A DNA stretch of 10,919 nucleotides. Origin: Candidatus Bathyarchaeota archaeon (lineage in GTDB: Archaea; Thermoproteota; Bathyarchaeia; 40CM-2-53-6; FEN-987). How positions within the stretch are numbered: position 1 is the stretch's first letter; the number at the start of each line of letters is the position of its first letter. This document shows positions 1-7,272 of the stretch, piece after piece. The translations under genes were made by a program, and so were the position numbers. The stretch lies in NCBI GenBank assembly GCA_022865625.1, contig JALHTB010000107.1, positions 1-10,919 of the forward strand, given 5' to 3'. The notes under the pieces are model-generated. The model did not search any database and was not told the DNA's origin. It worked only from the letters and a program-made list of their open reading frames with translations.

Positions 1-233
1 AGAACCACTGCTGAAGTCAAGAAAGCTCCCGCATCGACCGCGATTGCCTTTGCCGCCCCGATCACTCGAATGAGGAATCCGGCGAGTGCACGGCCGGCAA
101 CCTGAGCCGCCGATTGGCTAACCTCGAGCTTCGCATTTCCTTCAACAAGGTCAGCTCGATCCACCAAAGATGGCAGATATGACTGGTAAGCAACGTCGAA
201 GAACACCGTGAAGACTCCCACAATAGCCGCCAG
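1..233 (-). pseudogene. Truncated MFS exporter (DHA3/EntS-like), 5' end missing, runs off the window
   Basis: Read on the minus strand from 233 to 1, an open frame encodes about 77 residues that look strongly like the middle of a major facilitator exporter of the EntS/macrolide-efflux type. Typical pieces are FFDVAYQSYLPSLVDR, then LVEGNAKLEVSQSAAQVAG, then a hydrophobic stretch ending in VDAGAFLTSAVV. In intact relatives this segment starts roughly 100 residues from the N-terminus. Here the codon just upstream is a stop (TGA, 234-236), another in-frame stop (TAG) lies a few codons further, and no other minus frame between 234 and 407 resembles the missing first three membrane spans. There is also no room for them before the divergent carboxylase gene. 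A GTG at 219-221 could be a start, but the product would lack about a quarter of the transporter. I see a 5'-truncated remnant; an assembly join is the alternative. The 3' end is outside the window. Confidence 0.7.
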
Positions 234-366
234 TCAGCGAATGCCTTGTTCCTATGATTCTTGTGGCGCATCGTTCTTGAATCTTTCATCATAGTCAGCT
301 GGAGCACAAGCATCGAACAATGGGTTTGGGACGATTCCAGAACTCTTGGTACGATCAGGGTCGGGA

Positions 367-384
367 CGAAACACCTCTTATTAG
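367..384 (+). promoter_or_regulatory. Candidate BRE/TATA promoter of the carboxyltransferase operon
   Basis: CGAAA (367-371) followed by CTTATTAG (377-384) resembles an archaeal BRE plus TATA box. Its centre lies about 27 nt before the ATG at 408, so transcription would start at or next to the start codon. No GGAGG/GGTG-like ribosome-binding site precedes that ATG, which fits a leaderless mRNA. The call rests on spacing and weak consensus only. Confidence 0.4.
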
Positions 385-407
385 TCCTGTCGTCAATAGA
401 CGCCGAC

Positions 408-1958
408 ATGCCAGCTGATCATGGGATCGACTATTTGCGTCAGCTGAGAAAGCAAGCTCAACAGGCCGGTGGCGCGGACAGGATAAAGACACAGCATGCC
501 AAAGACAAGATGACTGCCCGCGAGCGAATTGAGGCGCTGCTGGACAAGGGATCCTTTCACGAGCTGGACATGTTCGTCGTGCATCGCACCATGGATTTTG
601 GAATGGGTGAGAAGAAGGTACTGTCTGACAGTGTAGTCACGGGCTGGGGCACGATTGACGGACGATGCGTGTATGTATTCAGCCAAGATTTCACAGTGTT
701 CGGAGGCAGTTTAGGAGAAGCTCACGCTGAGAAGGTCTGCAAGGTGATGGACCTTGCAATGAAGAATGGCGCACCGATAATCGGGTTGAATGATTCTGGA
801 GGAGCACGAATCCAAGAGGGCGTGGTCAGCTTAGGCGGATACGCAGACATCTTCTTGCGTAATACCTTGGCGTCCGGCGTGATACCGCAGATCAGCGCCA
901 TCATGGGACCCTGCGCGGGCGGCGCCGTCTACAGTCCTGCGTTGACGGATTTCATTTTCATGGTGAAGAACTCCAGTCACATGTTCATCACCGGACCGGA
1001 CGTGGTAAAGGCTGTAACACGCGAGGAAGTGACATTCGAAGAGTTAGGCGGAGCATTGGCGCACAGCACGAAGAGCGGGGTCTGTCATGTGATGGCAGAG
1101 GATGAGACCGAAGCTCTGTCGCTCATCCGCCAGCTAATCAGCTACCTGCCCTCAAACAACATGGAAGACCCACCATACCTAGAGACTGATGATGCCCCGC
1201 AACGAATGGATGAACGACTCGATACCGTTGTACCGGATGATCCCGGCAAGCCATACGACATGAAGGAGATCGTTCGTATGGTCGTTGACAACGAAGAATT
1301 CTTCGAGATCCACGAGAACTTTGCACAAAACATCGTGGTTGGCTTCGCGCGCTTGGGTGGCCATAGCGTGGGGATAGTTGCCAATCAACCCGCTGTCTTG
1401 GCTGGCGTGCTTGACATCAAGTCTTCCATCAAGGGCGCACGGTTCGTGCGTTTCTGCGACGCCTTCAACATACCGATCGTTACGTTTGAAGACGTGCCGG
1501 GTTTCCTGCCCGGTGTTGATCAAGAGCACGGCGCCATCATCGCACACGGAGCGAAACTGCTGTACGCCTACTGTGAGGCCACTGTGCCCAAACTGACGGT
1601 AATCACACGGAAAGCCTACGGCGGCGCTTACGATGTCATGAGCAGTAAGCACATCCGTGGCGACTACAACGTGGCCTGGCCCAACGCTGAAATCGCGGTA
1701 ATGGGTCCGGACGGCGCGGTGAACATAGTCTTCCGAAGGGAAATCGCTGAAGCAAAGGACCCAACTGCAAAACGCGCTGAGCTCGTGAAGATGTATCGCG
1801 AGAAATTCGCAAACCCATACATCGCAGCTGGACGCGGTTATCTCGATGACGTGATCGAACCGCGGGAAACCCGGCCCCGCTTGATCGAGGCCCTTCGAAT
1901 GTTGCAGAACAAGAGGGACAGCAATCCGCCCAAGAAACACGGCAACATTCCATTGTAG
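408..1958 (+). CDS. Acyl-CoA carboxyltransferase (PCCB / transcarboxylase 12S / MmdA type)
   Basis: This 516-residue protein is a biotin-dependent acyl-CoA carboxyltransferase. It moves a carboxyl group between biotin on a carrier protein and propionyl-CoA (or acetyl-CoA). The N-terminal half shows [23 protein letters not shown] and the oxyanion-hole stretch [13 protein letters not shown] (from residue 166). The C-terminal half shows [14 protein letters not shown] and [10 protein letters not shown] (from 402), then [11 protein letters not shown]. Asp409 in AYGGAYDVM aligns, as I recall, with the residue that distinguishes propionyl-preferring (Asp) from acetyl-preferring (Ile) actinobacterial enzymes, so propionyl/methylmalonyl-CoA is the likelier substrate. 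An open frame extends back to a TTG at 261, but that extra sequence does not resemble the family; the ATG at 408 gives the usual length and N-terminus. It is first in an operon, 15 nt before the 5S-like gene. Alternatives are the PCC or ACC beta subunit working with an unlinked biotin carboxylase, or methylmalonyl-CoA decarboxylase alpha. Confidence 0.93.
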   Translation: MPADHGIDYLRQLRKQAQQAGGADRIKTQHAKDKMTARERIEALLDKGSFHELDMFVVHRTMDFGMGEKKVLSDSVVTGWGTIDGRCVYVFSQDFTVFGGSLGEAHAEKVCKVMDLAMKNGAPIIGLNDSGGARIQEGVVSLGGYADIFLRNTLASGVIPQISAIMGPCAGGAVYSPALTDFIFMVKNSSHMFITGPDVVKAVTREEVTFEELGGALAHSTKSGVCHVMAEDETEALSLIRQLISYLPSNNMEDPPYLETDDAPQRMDERLDTVVPDDPGKPYDMKEIVRMVVDNEEFFEIHENFAQNIVVGFARLGGHSVGIVANQPAVLAGVLDIKSSIKGARFVRFCDAFNIPIVTFEDVPGFLPGVDQEHGAIIAHGAKLLYAYCEATVPKLTVITRKAYGGAYDVMSSKHIRGDYNVAWPNAEIAVMGPDGAVNIVFRREIAEAKDPTAKRAELVKMYREKFANPYIAAGRGYLDDVIEPRETRPRLIEALRMLQNKRDSNPPKKHGNIPL

Positions 1959-1973
1959 TGCTTACCTCTGAGA

Positions 1974-3488
1974 ATGCCGAGGATGTCATTAGTGGGCAAG
2001 AATCCAGTAAAGATCTGTGAAACGCTCCTACGAGATGCGCACCAATCATTACTTGCCACGCGCTTGCGCACTGCTGACATGTTATCCATCGCTGGAAAGC
2101 TGGACAAGATTGGTTACTGGTCAGTGGAGATGTGGGGCGGTGCCACATTCGACAGCGCCATGCGATTCCTGAGTGAGGATCCGTGGGAACGCCTCCGCAC
2201 ACTCAGGCACGAGATGCCTAACACCCCCTTCCAGATGCTCTTGCGTGGTCAGAATCTTGTGGGCTACAAGCATTATCCGGATGACATTGTTGAGCACTTT
2301 ATCGTGGCAGCCAGACGCAACGGCATAGACGTGTTCCGCATCTTTGACGCCCTCAATGACATTCGTAACATGGAATTCGCGATGAAGACTGCAAAACGTG
2401 AAGGCGGACACGTGCAGGCGTCGATCTGCTACACGATCAGCCCCGTACACGACATTCCTGGATTCGTGAGAATGGGACATGAATTAGCTCGCCTAGGTGC
2501 AGATTCGATTTGCATCAAGGACATGGCCGGAATGCTATCACCCTATGCGGCCTATGAGCTGGTATCTGCGCTTAAGAAAGACGTGGGCCTCCCAGTGCAG
2601 TTGCATACGCATTACACAAGCGGCATGGGCACAGCAACTTTGCTCAAGGCCGTGGAGGCCGGCGTGGATATCGTGGACACGGCGATCTCGTCAATGGCGC
2701 TTTCTTGTTCCCAGCCGCCTACAGAGACACTCGTGGTTACACTCAAGGATACTGAACGGGATACAGGCTTGAACATTGCAGCCTTGGCTGATATTGCACG
2801 CCAAGTCGGTGAGATTCGCAAGAAATACGCCAACTTCGAGGCCGACATCGGCGGCGTAGATGTTAACGTGTTACAGTTCCAAGTGCCTGGCGGTATGCTC
2901 TCTAACCTGATCAGTCAGCTACGTCAACAGGGCGCAATGGACCGCTACTATGAAGTGCTCGACGAGATCCCACGAGTCCGAGCCGATCTGGGCTTTCCAC
3001 CGTTGGTCACGCCTTCCAGCCAGATCGTTGGCACACAGGCAACACTGAATGTGCTATTGGGAGAACGTTACAAGGTGATCCCTGAAGAAGTAAAGGAGTA
3101 CATTCGGGGCAACTACGGGAAACCACCCGCCCCGGTCAATCGCGAGCTGCAGCGCAAGGCCATTGGAGACGAGGAACCGATCACCTGCCGACCGGCAGAC
3201 GTCCTCCCCCCAGGATGGGAAAAGGCGAGGGAAGAGATCGGCGATCTAGCAAAGTCGGAAGAAGACGTCCTATGCTACGCATTGTTTCCGCAAGTAGGAC
3301 GCCTGTTCTTGGAAAAACGCGCTAAAGGATTGGACGGCAGAAGAGAGCTGGCTGCAGCCATCGCGGCGATGGTCTTCGAGCAACGCTCCACAACTAAGCC
3401 CAAGATGACTATACCACAGGCCGGTCGAGTTTCTCCATGGAAGACGGCGAACCGACTAGGCCAAGCCACAGGGCGGCGGCAATGGTAG
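1974..3488 (+). CDS. OadA/PycB-like carboxyltransferase (transcarboxylase 5S type), no biotin domain
   Basis: This 504-residue protein belongs to the family of transcarboxylase 5S, oxaloacetate decarboxylase alpha and pyruvate carboxylase subunit B, which exchange a carboxyl group between carboxybiotin and pyruvate/oxaloacetate. The HMGL-like TIM barrel carries the expected metal ligands: Asp21 in LLRDAHQS, the lysine to be carbamylated Lys182 in CIKDMAG, and His211/His213 in LHTHYTSG. GGATFD (55-60) and RGQNLVGYKHYPDD (91-104) are also typical. The C-terminal third is the PYC/OADA conserved domain (FPQVGRLFLE near 440). The protein stops before any biotinyl domain, after a basic linker-like tail, so its length matches 5S (about 505) rather than a fused OadA (about 590). 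The biotin carrier is the next gene, overlapping by 7 nt in another frame. ATG 1983 is an alternative start three codons in. Without a neighbouring biotin carboxylase or OadB, transcarboxylase is the favoured role; a PycB role with an unlinked PycA remains possible. Confidence 0.9.
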   Translation: MPRMSLVGKNPVKICETLLRDAHQSLLATRLRTADMLSIAGKLDKIGYWSVEMWGGATFDSAMRFLSEDPWERLRTLRHEMPNTPFQMLLRGQNLVGYKHYPDDIVEHFIVAARRNGIDVFRIFDALNDIRNMEFAMKTAKREGGHVQASICYTISPVHDIPGFVRMGHELARLGADSICIKDMAGMLSPYAAYELVSALKKDVGLPVQLHTHYTSGMGTATLLKAVEAGVDIVDTAISSMALSCSQPPTETLVVTLKDTERDTGLNIAALADIARQVGEIRKKYANFEADIGGVDVNVLQFQVPGGMLSNLISQLRQQGAMDRYYEVLDEIPRVRADLGFPPLVTPSSQIVGTQATLNVLLGERYKVIPEEVKEYIRGNYGKPPAPVNRELQRKAIGDEEPITCRPADVLPPGWEKAREEIGDLAKSEEDVLCYALFPQVGRLFLEKRAKGLDGRRELAAAIAAMVFEQRSTTKPKMTIPQAGRVSPWKTANRLGQATGRRQW

Positions 3489-3958
3489 AGAAGTTCAAGC
3501 TAGTGCTGGATGCAGTGCCATACGAGATTGAACACCAAGGCAACCTGTTACTAGTTGATGGACAAGAGTTCTCATGCGCGAGCGAAGGCGACTCGGTCAC
3601 TGTACAAGGCAACACCCACACCGTCGAGATCAGCGGGAACACAGCTACAGTAGACGGAGTAACCTACCCGTTTGAGATCATAGGACTAGAAGAACAGAAG
3701 CCACGCAAGGCACGGAAAGCGACCACATTGTCAACTGCTGCTGAGGCCGGTGCGATCATAGCCATCATGCCGGGCTTGATTGTCAAGGTGCTGAAGAAGG
3801 TTGGAGATCGGGTCGAAGTGGGTGAAGTGGTTCTCATCCTTGAGGCGATGAAAATGCAGAACGAGTTGCGTGCCAGCAAGGCCGGAGCGCTCAAGCAGAT
3901 CAATGTTAGAGAAGGCGAGTCTGTGGGGATGCGCCAGGTACTGGCAATCATCGAGTAG
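3482..3958 (+). CDS. Biotin carboxyl carrier protein (transcarboxylase 1.3S-like)
   Basis: The 158-residue product ends in a biotinyl/lipoyl domain (about residues 85-158). It has MPGLIVKVLKKVGDRVEVGE, then the biotinylation motif EAMKM with Lys124, 34 residues from the C-terminus as usual, and a closing GESVGMRQVLAIIE. The first ~65 residues form a beta-rich domain (KFKLVLDAVPYEIE, then repeated VTVQGNTHTVEI / ATVDGVTYPFEI), as in archaeal-type carriers, joined by a basic, alanine- and threonine-containing linker. It would carry CO2 between the 12S-like and 5S-like subunits encoded upstream. The frame also contains an ATG at 3437, but the extra residues look like linker read in the wrong frame and would overlap the 5S gene by 52 nt. 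The ATG at 3482 overlaps the upstream stop by 7 nt, consistent with translational coupling. Biotinylation needs a BirA-type ligase, not present here. Confidence 0.9.
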   Translation: MVEKFKLVLDAVPYEIEHQGNLLLVDGQEFSCASEGDSVTVQGNTHTVEISGNTATVDGVTYPFEIIGLEEQKPRKARKATTLSTAAEAGAIIAIMPGLIVKVLKKVGDRVEVGEVVLILEAMKMQNELRASKAGALKQINVREGESVGMRQVLAIIE

Positions 3959-3990
3959 TCATTCTCCAAGACTTTCTGATCACACCGTTG

Positions 3991-4020
3991 AGCCAACACG
4001 TTGGGCTTGGGGTTGTTTCC
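3991..4020 (+). terminator. Weak hairpin plus T-rich stretch after the biotin carrier gene
   Basis: AGCCAA/TTGGGCT can fold into a six-pair stem with one bulged G and a CACG loop (3991-4007), followed by GGGGTTGTTTCC. It begins 32 nt after the stop of the last carboxyltransferase gene, so it may end that transcript. Archaeal termination depends mainly on T-rich tracts and this one is short, so the call is tentative. Confidence 0.25.
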
Positions 4021-4211
4021 TCAGGATCTACATAGACTATGATCTTCAGATTGTGGCAAGAAGCGTGAAGACGAAAGAGCAAGTATAGTTGAAGTTGGAA
4101 AACTAATAACTGGTTCAGCTCTCAACGGGAGCGAGCTTGTAGTAGTCTCGCATGATGAATGTCAGGGAATGTTCTCGATAACGTCCCCGGACAACAAGGA
4201 ATGGTGAGAAG

Positions 4212-5399
4212 ATGAGTTTCGTAGCAGACAGGCCTGGAGTCAAACCTTCGGCAACATTACAGATACTAGATCGAGTCAAGGCGTTGAAGCGGGCTGGAGA
4301 GGATGTGATAAGCCTCTCAGCCGGCGAGCCAGACTTCGTAACCCCGGAGCACATCCGAGCTTATGCAAAGCAGGCTCTCGATGAAGGGTACACGTTCTAC
4401 CCAGACTCAGCAGGGCTCCTAGAACTCCGAGAGGCAATCGCGGACAAGCTCAAACGCGAGAACAACATTGACGCAGATCCAGCCTCAGAGATCGTGGTCA
4501 CAGTCGGCGCCAAGGAAGCCATCTTTGCTACCATAATGGCGACTCTGAGTCCCGGCGACGAGGTAATAGTGCCTGATCCTTGTTGGGTGAGCTACGTTCC
4601 ATGCATTGAACTCGCCGGAGCCAAGCCAATCTATCTCCCTCTGAGCGAGTCTGAGGGTTTCCGTATATCGCCAGATCGTCTTGAAAGAATCATCAGCAAC
4701 AGGACGAAGATGCTGATAATCAACTCCCCAAACAATCCCATCGGCAACGTGATGAGCAAGTCCGAGCTTGAGGCCATAGCCGAACTCGCAAAGCGGAGGA
4801 AGTTCCTGGTTTTATCCGACGAGATCTATGAGAGAATAGTTTTCGATGGTGAAAGACATTTCAGCATCGCATCATTCTCTGGAATGAAGGAATTTGCTAT
4901 CACGATCAACGGTTTCTCAAAGGCAATGGCAATGACCGGTTGGCGTCTCGGCTACTTGACTGCCCCACGTAGCATTACAAAGGCTGTGACGACAATCCAT
5001 GGCCACTTGGTCACAGGAGCCTGCACATTTGCACAGCGAGCTGCTGCACTTGCCTTACGAGATGAAAGGACCGACAAGATTGTCAGAGAAATGGTTCAAG
5101 AGTACCAGTTGCGACGTGACATAGTTGTGCGCGAACTGGCAAAGATTGACGAAATCTCATGTTTCTCACCTAGAGGCACTTTCTACGCCTTTCCAAACAT
5201 CTCATCCTTCGGGCTGAAGTCCCAAGAGCTTGCCATGAGACTGCTTGACAGATCCAAAGTTGCGGTCGTACCAGGAGATTCATTCGGCGAACGCGGCGAG
5301 GGTTTCATCAGATTGTCATTCGCCACATCCAGGGAGAGACTGCAGACTGCCCTCGAACGCACAAGCGAAGCCCTAGCTGAGCTTCGACGAAGCAGGTGA
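4212..5399 (+). CDS. Class I/II aminotransferase, aspartate/aromatic type
   Basis: The 395-residue protein is a fold-type I PLP aminotransferase (AspB/PatA-like, class I gamma), probably cytoplasmic, moving amino groups between an amino acid and a 2-oxo acid. Visible landmarks are LSAGEPDF near residue 35, the cofactor-binding YTFYPDSAG and VTVGAKEAIF, Asn175 in NSPNNPIG, Asp203 and Tyr206 in LSDEIYE, the Schiff-base lysine Lys237 in GFSKAMAMTGWRLGY, and Arg367 in GFIRLSFATS, which grips the substrate carboxylate. Length and full motif set indicate an intact enzyme. The ATG is preceded by GGTGAG (4203-4208), a good archaeal ribosome-binding site. It lies 253 nt after the carboxyltransferase operon, so it probably has its own promoter, although no clear TATA box was found. 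Oxaloacetate from the upstream enzymes would be a natural substrate, but substrate specificity cannot be read from the sequence. Confidence 0.92.
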   Translation: MSFVADRPGVKPSATLQILDRVKALKRAGEDVISLSAGEPDFVTPEHIRAYAKQALDEGYTFYPDSAGLLELREAIADKLKRENNIDADPASEIVVTVGAKEAIFATIMATLSPGDEVIVPDPCWVSYVPCIELAGAKPIYLPLSESEGFRISPDRLERIISNRTKMLIINSPNNPIGNVMSKSELEAIAELAKRRKFLVLSDEIYERIVFDGERHFSIASFSGMKEFAITINGFSKAMAMTGWRLGYLTAPRSITKAVTTIHGHLVTGACTFAQRAAALALRDERTDKIVREMVQEYQLRRDIVVRELAKIDEISCFSPRGTFYAFPNISSFGLKSQELAMRLLDRSKVAVVPGDSFGERGEGFIRLSFATSRERLQTALERTSEALAELRRSR

Positions 5400-5431
5400 A
5401 CTGCCGACAACGAAGGCGGAGCATATTCTGC

Positions 5432-5456
5432 CTAGATTCCAGAATCCTAGTTTCTC
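5432..5456. terminator. Inverted repeat between convergent genes, possible bidirectional terminator
   Basis: CTAGATT/AATCCTAG can pair around a short CCAG loop with one bulged C (5432-5450), followed by TTTCTC on the plus strand. It sits between the aminotransferase stop and the convergent CDF gene and includes the CDF stop codon (5447-5449). Position supports termination of the plus-strand transcript; the stem is short. Confidence 0.3.
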
Positions 5457-6358
5457 AGTGAGTCTTCAGCCGGACGTGCTCTTGCTGAGACGATTACTCT
5501 TTGGACACCAATGAGCTTGTCCTTCACTGTGTTCTCGATTTGGGATTTGATTTCATCTAGTCTGCCCACCGTCATGGTCCTGTCGATTTCTATGTGTATC
5601 TCGGAGTGTACGTATGGCCCGGAGGCCCTTAGGAGTATGTCCTTCACTGTCACTCCGTCGGTACTTTCAACGATTCCTCTAATCTCTTCTACAAGTTGGG
5701 GATTGTGGTAGGCGTCGAGCAGTACCAATGCGGTTTCTTTTAGGACAACGTAGGAGACGACGAGGATGAAAACTCCCACAGCCATTCCTCCGATTGCATC
5801 CATTTGATGGAAGCCAAGCGAAGAGCCAAGCACTGCAAAGAAGACCAGAAAAGAAGCTGAACCGTCCTTGATGGCATTGAGCGCATCCAGTCGAAGAGAT
5901 GACAGGTTGTACTTCTTCGCGATTCTTCTCATTTGAAAGGCTCTGTGAAGAGAAACAGTCCCTGCGACTAGTAGAGCGGCCATCGCCAGGATTGGGAACG
6001 TGAGAGGTTTGGGCTCGAGAAAGGCAAGATAGGATCTGTAGAGGACGATGCCTCCGAGGCCCATTAGTCCGATTGATGTCACGAATGCTACCAAGCTTTC
6101 GACCTTATGGTAGCCGAAGTGGAATTTCTCGTCTGGTGCCTTTCGGGACATCTTGAGGCCCAGCCACACCATGGATGAGACAAAACCGTCAGACACGGAG
6201 TCCAGACCGTCTGCTGTTAGGCCAATGCTTCCCGTGTACTGTCCCAACAGGATCTCGATTACCCCGAGTCCGACAAGAGTCCAGACTGAGATTCTTGCTA
6301 GCCTTTCTCCCTCGAGGTAACCCGCTGACACTTGAAACCACCCGTTGGCGAGTTGCAT
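5447..6358 (-). CDS. Cation diffusion facilitator (CDF) metal transporter
   Basis: The 303-residue protein has the CDF layout: about six membrane spans in the first ~215 residues and a cytoplasmic ferredoxin-like domain at the C-terminus (about 218-295, HSEIHIEID). CDF proteins export divalent metals such as Zn, Fe, Mn or Co against protons. In span 2, ADGLDSVSDG supplies Asp53 and Asp57 at the transport site. In span 5, RLDALNAIKDG supplies Asn161 and Asp165, with Asp158 nearby. The pairing DxxxD with NxxxD differs from the textbook Zn pattern (a histidine in either helix) and from the DxxxD/DxxxD pattern linked with Mn, so the metal is uncertain. FGYHKVES (81-88) matches the conserved loop after span 2. 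The start is ATG at 6358, 15 nt after the deacetylase stop, so the two are probably co-transcribed; no clear ribosome-binding site is visible. Confidence 0.9.
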   Translation of the reverse strand: MQLANGWFQVSAGYLEGERLARISVWTLVGLGVIEILLGQYTGSIGLTADGLDSVSDGFVSSMVWLGLKMSRKAPDEKFHFGYHKVESLVAFVTSIGLMGLGGIVLYRSYLAFLEPKPLTFPILAMAALLVAGTVSLHRAFQMRRIAKKYNLSSLRLDALNAIKDGSASFLVFFAVLGSSLGFHQMDAIGGMAVGVFILVVSYVVLKETALVLLDAYHNPQLVEEIRGIVESTDGVTVKDILLRASGPYVHSEIHIEIDRTMTVGRLDEIKSQIENTVKDKLIGVQRVIVSARARPAEDSLRN

Positions 6359-6373
6359 GTGCGATTAGGTCGT

Positions 6374-7165
6374 TCATCCATCTGCGGTTTCGCTTGCGAG
6401 GTCTATGCATCGCGAGAATCTGACGCCTTTCTTTCTTCTCATCGTCTTTATGAGAGTTTCAAGCATTGCAGTTCTTGACGCCCTTCCAATGGTTTGCGGA
6501 TGCATTGTGAGATTGAAATAGGGTACATTAGCCGCATAGAGCGTGTTGAACTCTTGCATCCACGCATTAAAGGCCTCACTGGGAGGCCTTCGATGTACCT
6601 CGAAGACACTCCAGTCATCCAATAACCATGAGACGGGAAGCTCCACCATTCCAGTCGACTTTCCCTGATACTTGATCACGTATGGCCTCTCATCATCCAT
6701 GAGACTGCTATCATACTTGAGGTTGAACTTTAGGAGATTCTCAATCGTGTAAGGGCTGAACTCCCAGTCTGGTGCTCTGAAACCTACTGGCTTCTGACCA
6801 ACTACCGCTTGTAGCCGATCGAGCGATTTCCTGAGAATTTCAGTCTCATCCTTCTGTGAATTGAGCTGGGCTAGGTTCTCATGCTTGTAGCCGTGGACTC
6901 CAACCTCGTGTCCCCGTCGCACAATCTCTTTCACACTCTCAGGATAGGTCTCAGCTGTCCAGCCGGGCACGAAGAAAGTTGACTTGATCAAGTACTTGTC
7001 GAGGAGATCCAGGATTCTAGGGAGCCCTACTTTGGGGCCGAACTGCCCCTTGCTACGCGCGACCGGTTCGTCTGCAAGTCCACTGTAGGGGCCTCTAACA
7101 GAGCTGTCAGCATCGAAGTCGAAGGTAAGCAGGACAGTGAATCTTCGCGCTCTTGTCTTGGCCAC
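6374..7165 (-). CDS. Polysaccharide deacetylase-fold (CE4, PgdA/PuuE-like) metal-dependent amidohydrolase
   Basis: The 263-residue protein has the NodB/CE4 fold. TFDFDAD (14-20) provides the catalytic/metal aspartate, HGYKHE supplies metal ligands His91 and His95, FRAPDWEFSP (129-138) is the arginine motif, and LTMHPQT gives the late catalytic His222. KSTFFVPGWTAE and EIVRRGHEVGVHG are typical of the HpPgdA/allantoinase PuuE branch. Proteins of that branch are soluble and may act on small cyclic or acetylated amides rather than cell-wall polymer. There is no signal peptide or membrane anchor, consistent with a cytoplasmic enzyme, so the name polysaccharide deacetylase should be taken as a fold. 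The start is GTG at 7165, preceded at eight nt by AGGAG (7174-7178). It is followed by the CDF gene, and it diverges from the deiminase gene with a shared promoter region. The substrate is not known. Confidence 0.88.
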   Translation of the reverse strand: MAKTRARRFTVLLTFDFDADSSVRGPYSGLADEPVARSKGQFGPKVGLPRILDLLDKYLIKSTFFVPGWTAETYPESVKEIVRRGHEVGVHGYKHENLAQLNSQKDETEILRKSLDRLQAVVGQKPVGFRAPDWEFSPYTIENLLKFNLKYDSSLMDDERPYVIKYQGKSTGMVELPVSWLLDDWSVFEVHRRPPSEAFNAWMQEFNTLYAANVPYFNLTMHPQTIGRASRTAMLETLIKTMRRKKGVRFSRCIDLASETADG

Positions 7166-7214
7166 AGTTCAGTCTCCTGTCTTTAAGGGAGCAAATGACG
7201 AAGAACTGGGTTAT

Positions 7215-7223
7215 GTTTTATAC
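7215..7223. promoter_or_regulatory. Shared TATA-like element for divergent deacetylase and deiminase genes
   Basis: GTTTTATAC reads TTTTATA on the plus strand and TATAAAA on the minus strand. Its centre (7219) is 54 nt from the GTG start at 7165 and 54 nt from the TTG start at 7273. A start of transcription about 26 nt away would leave leaders of roughly 28 nt in both directions, each containing a possible ribosome-binding site. In archaea TATA orientation is set largely by the flanking BRE, and neither flank is a strong BRE, so both directions are plausible. Confidence 0.45.
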
Positions 7224-7272
7224 GGTTCCGACGAGAGTCGCCATTTGCATACCCAAGAAGGTCTACTAAGGA

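Noticed and set aside
62..409. 115-codon minus-strand frame over the left edge
   Set aside because: It overlaps, in a shifted frame, a clear MFS coding segment, and its translation has no recognisable family features.
1179..1940. 253-codon minus-strand frame opposite the 12S-like gene
   Set aside because: It is the antisense shadow of a well-conserved coding region and has no family-like motifs.
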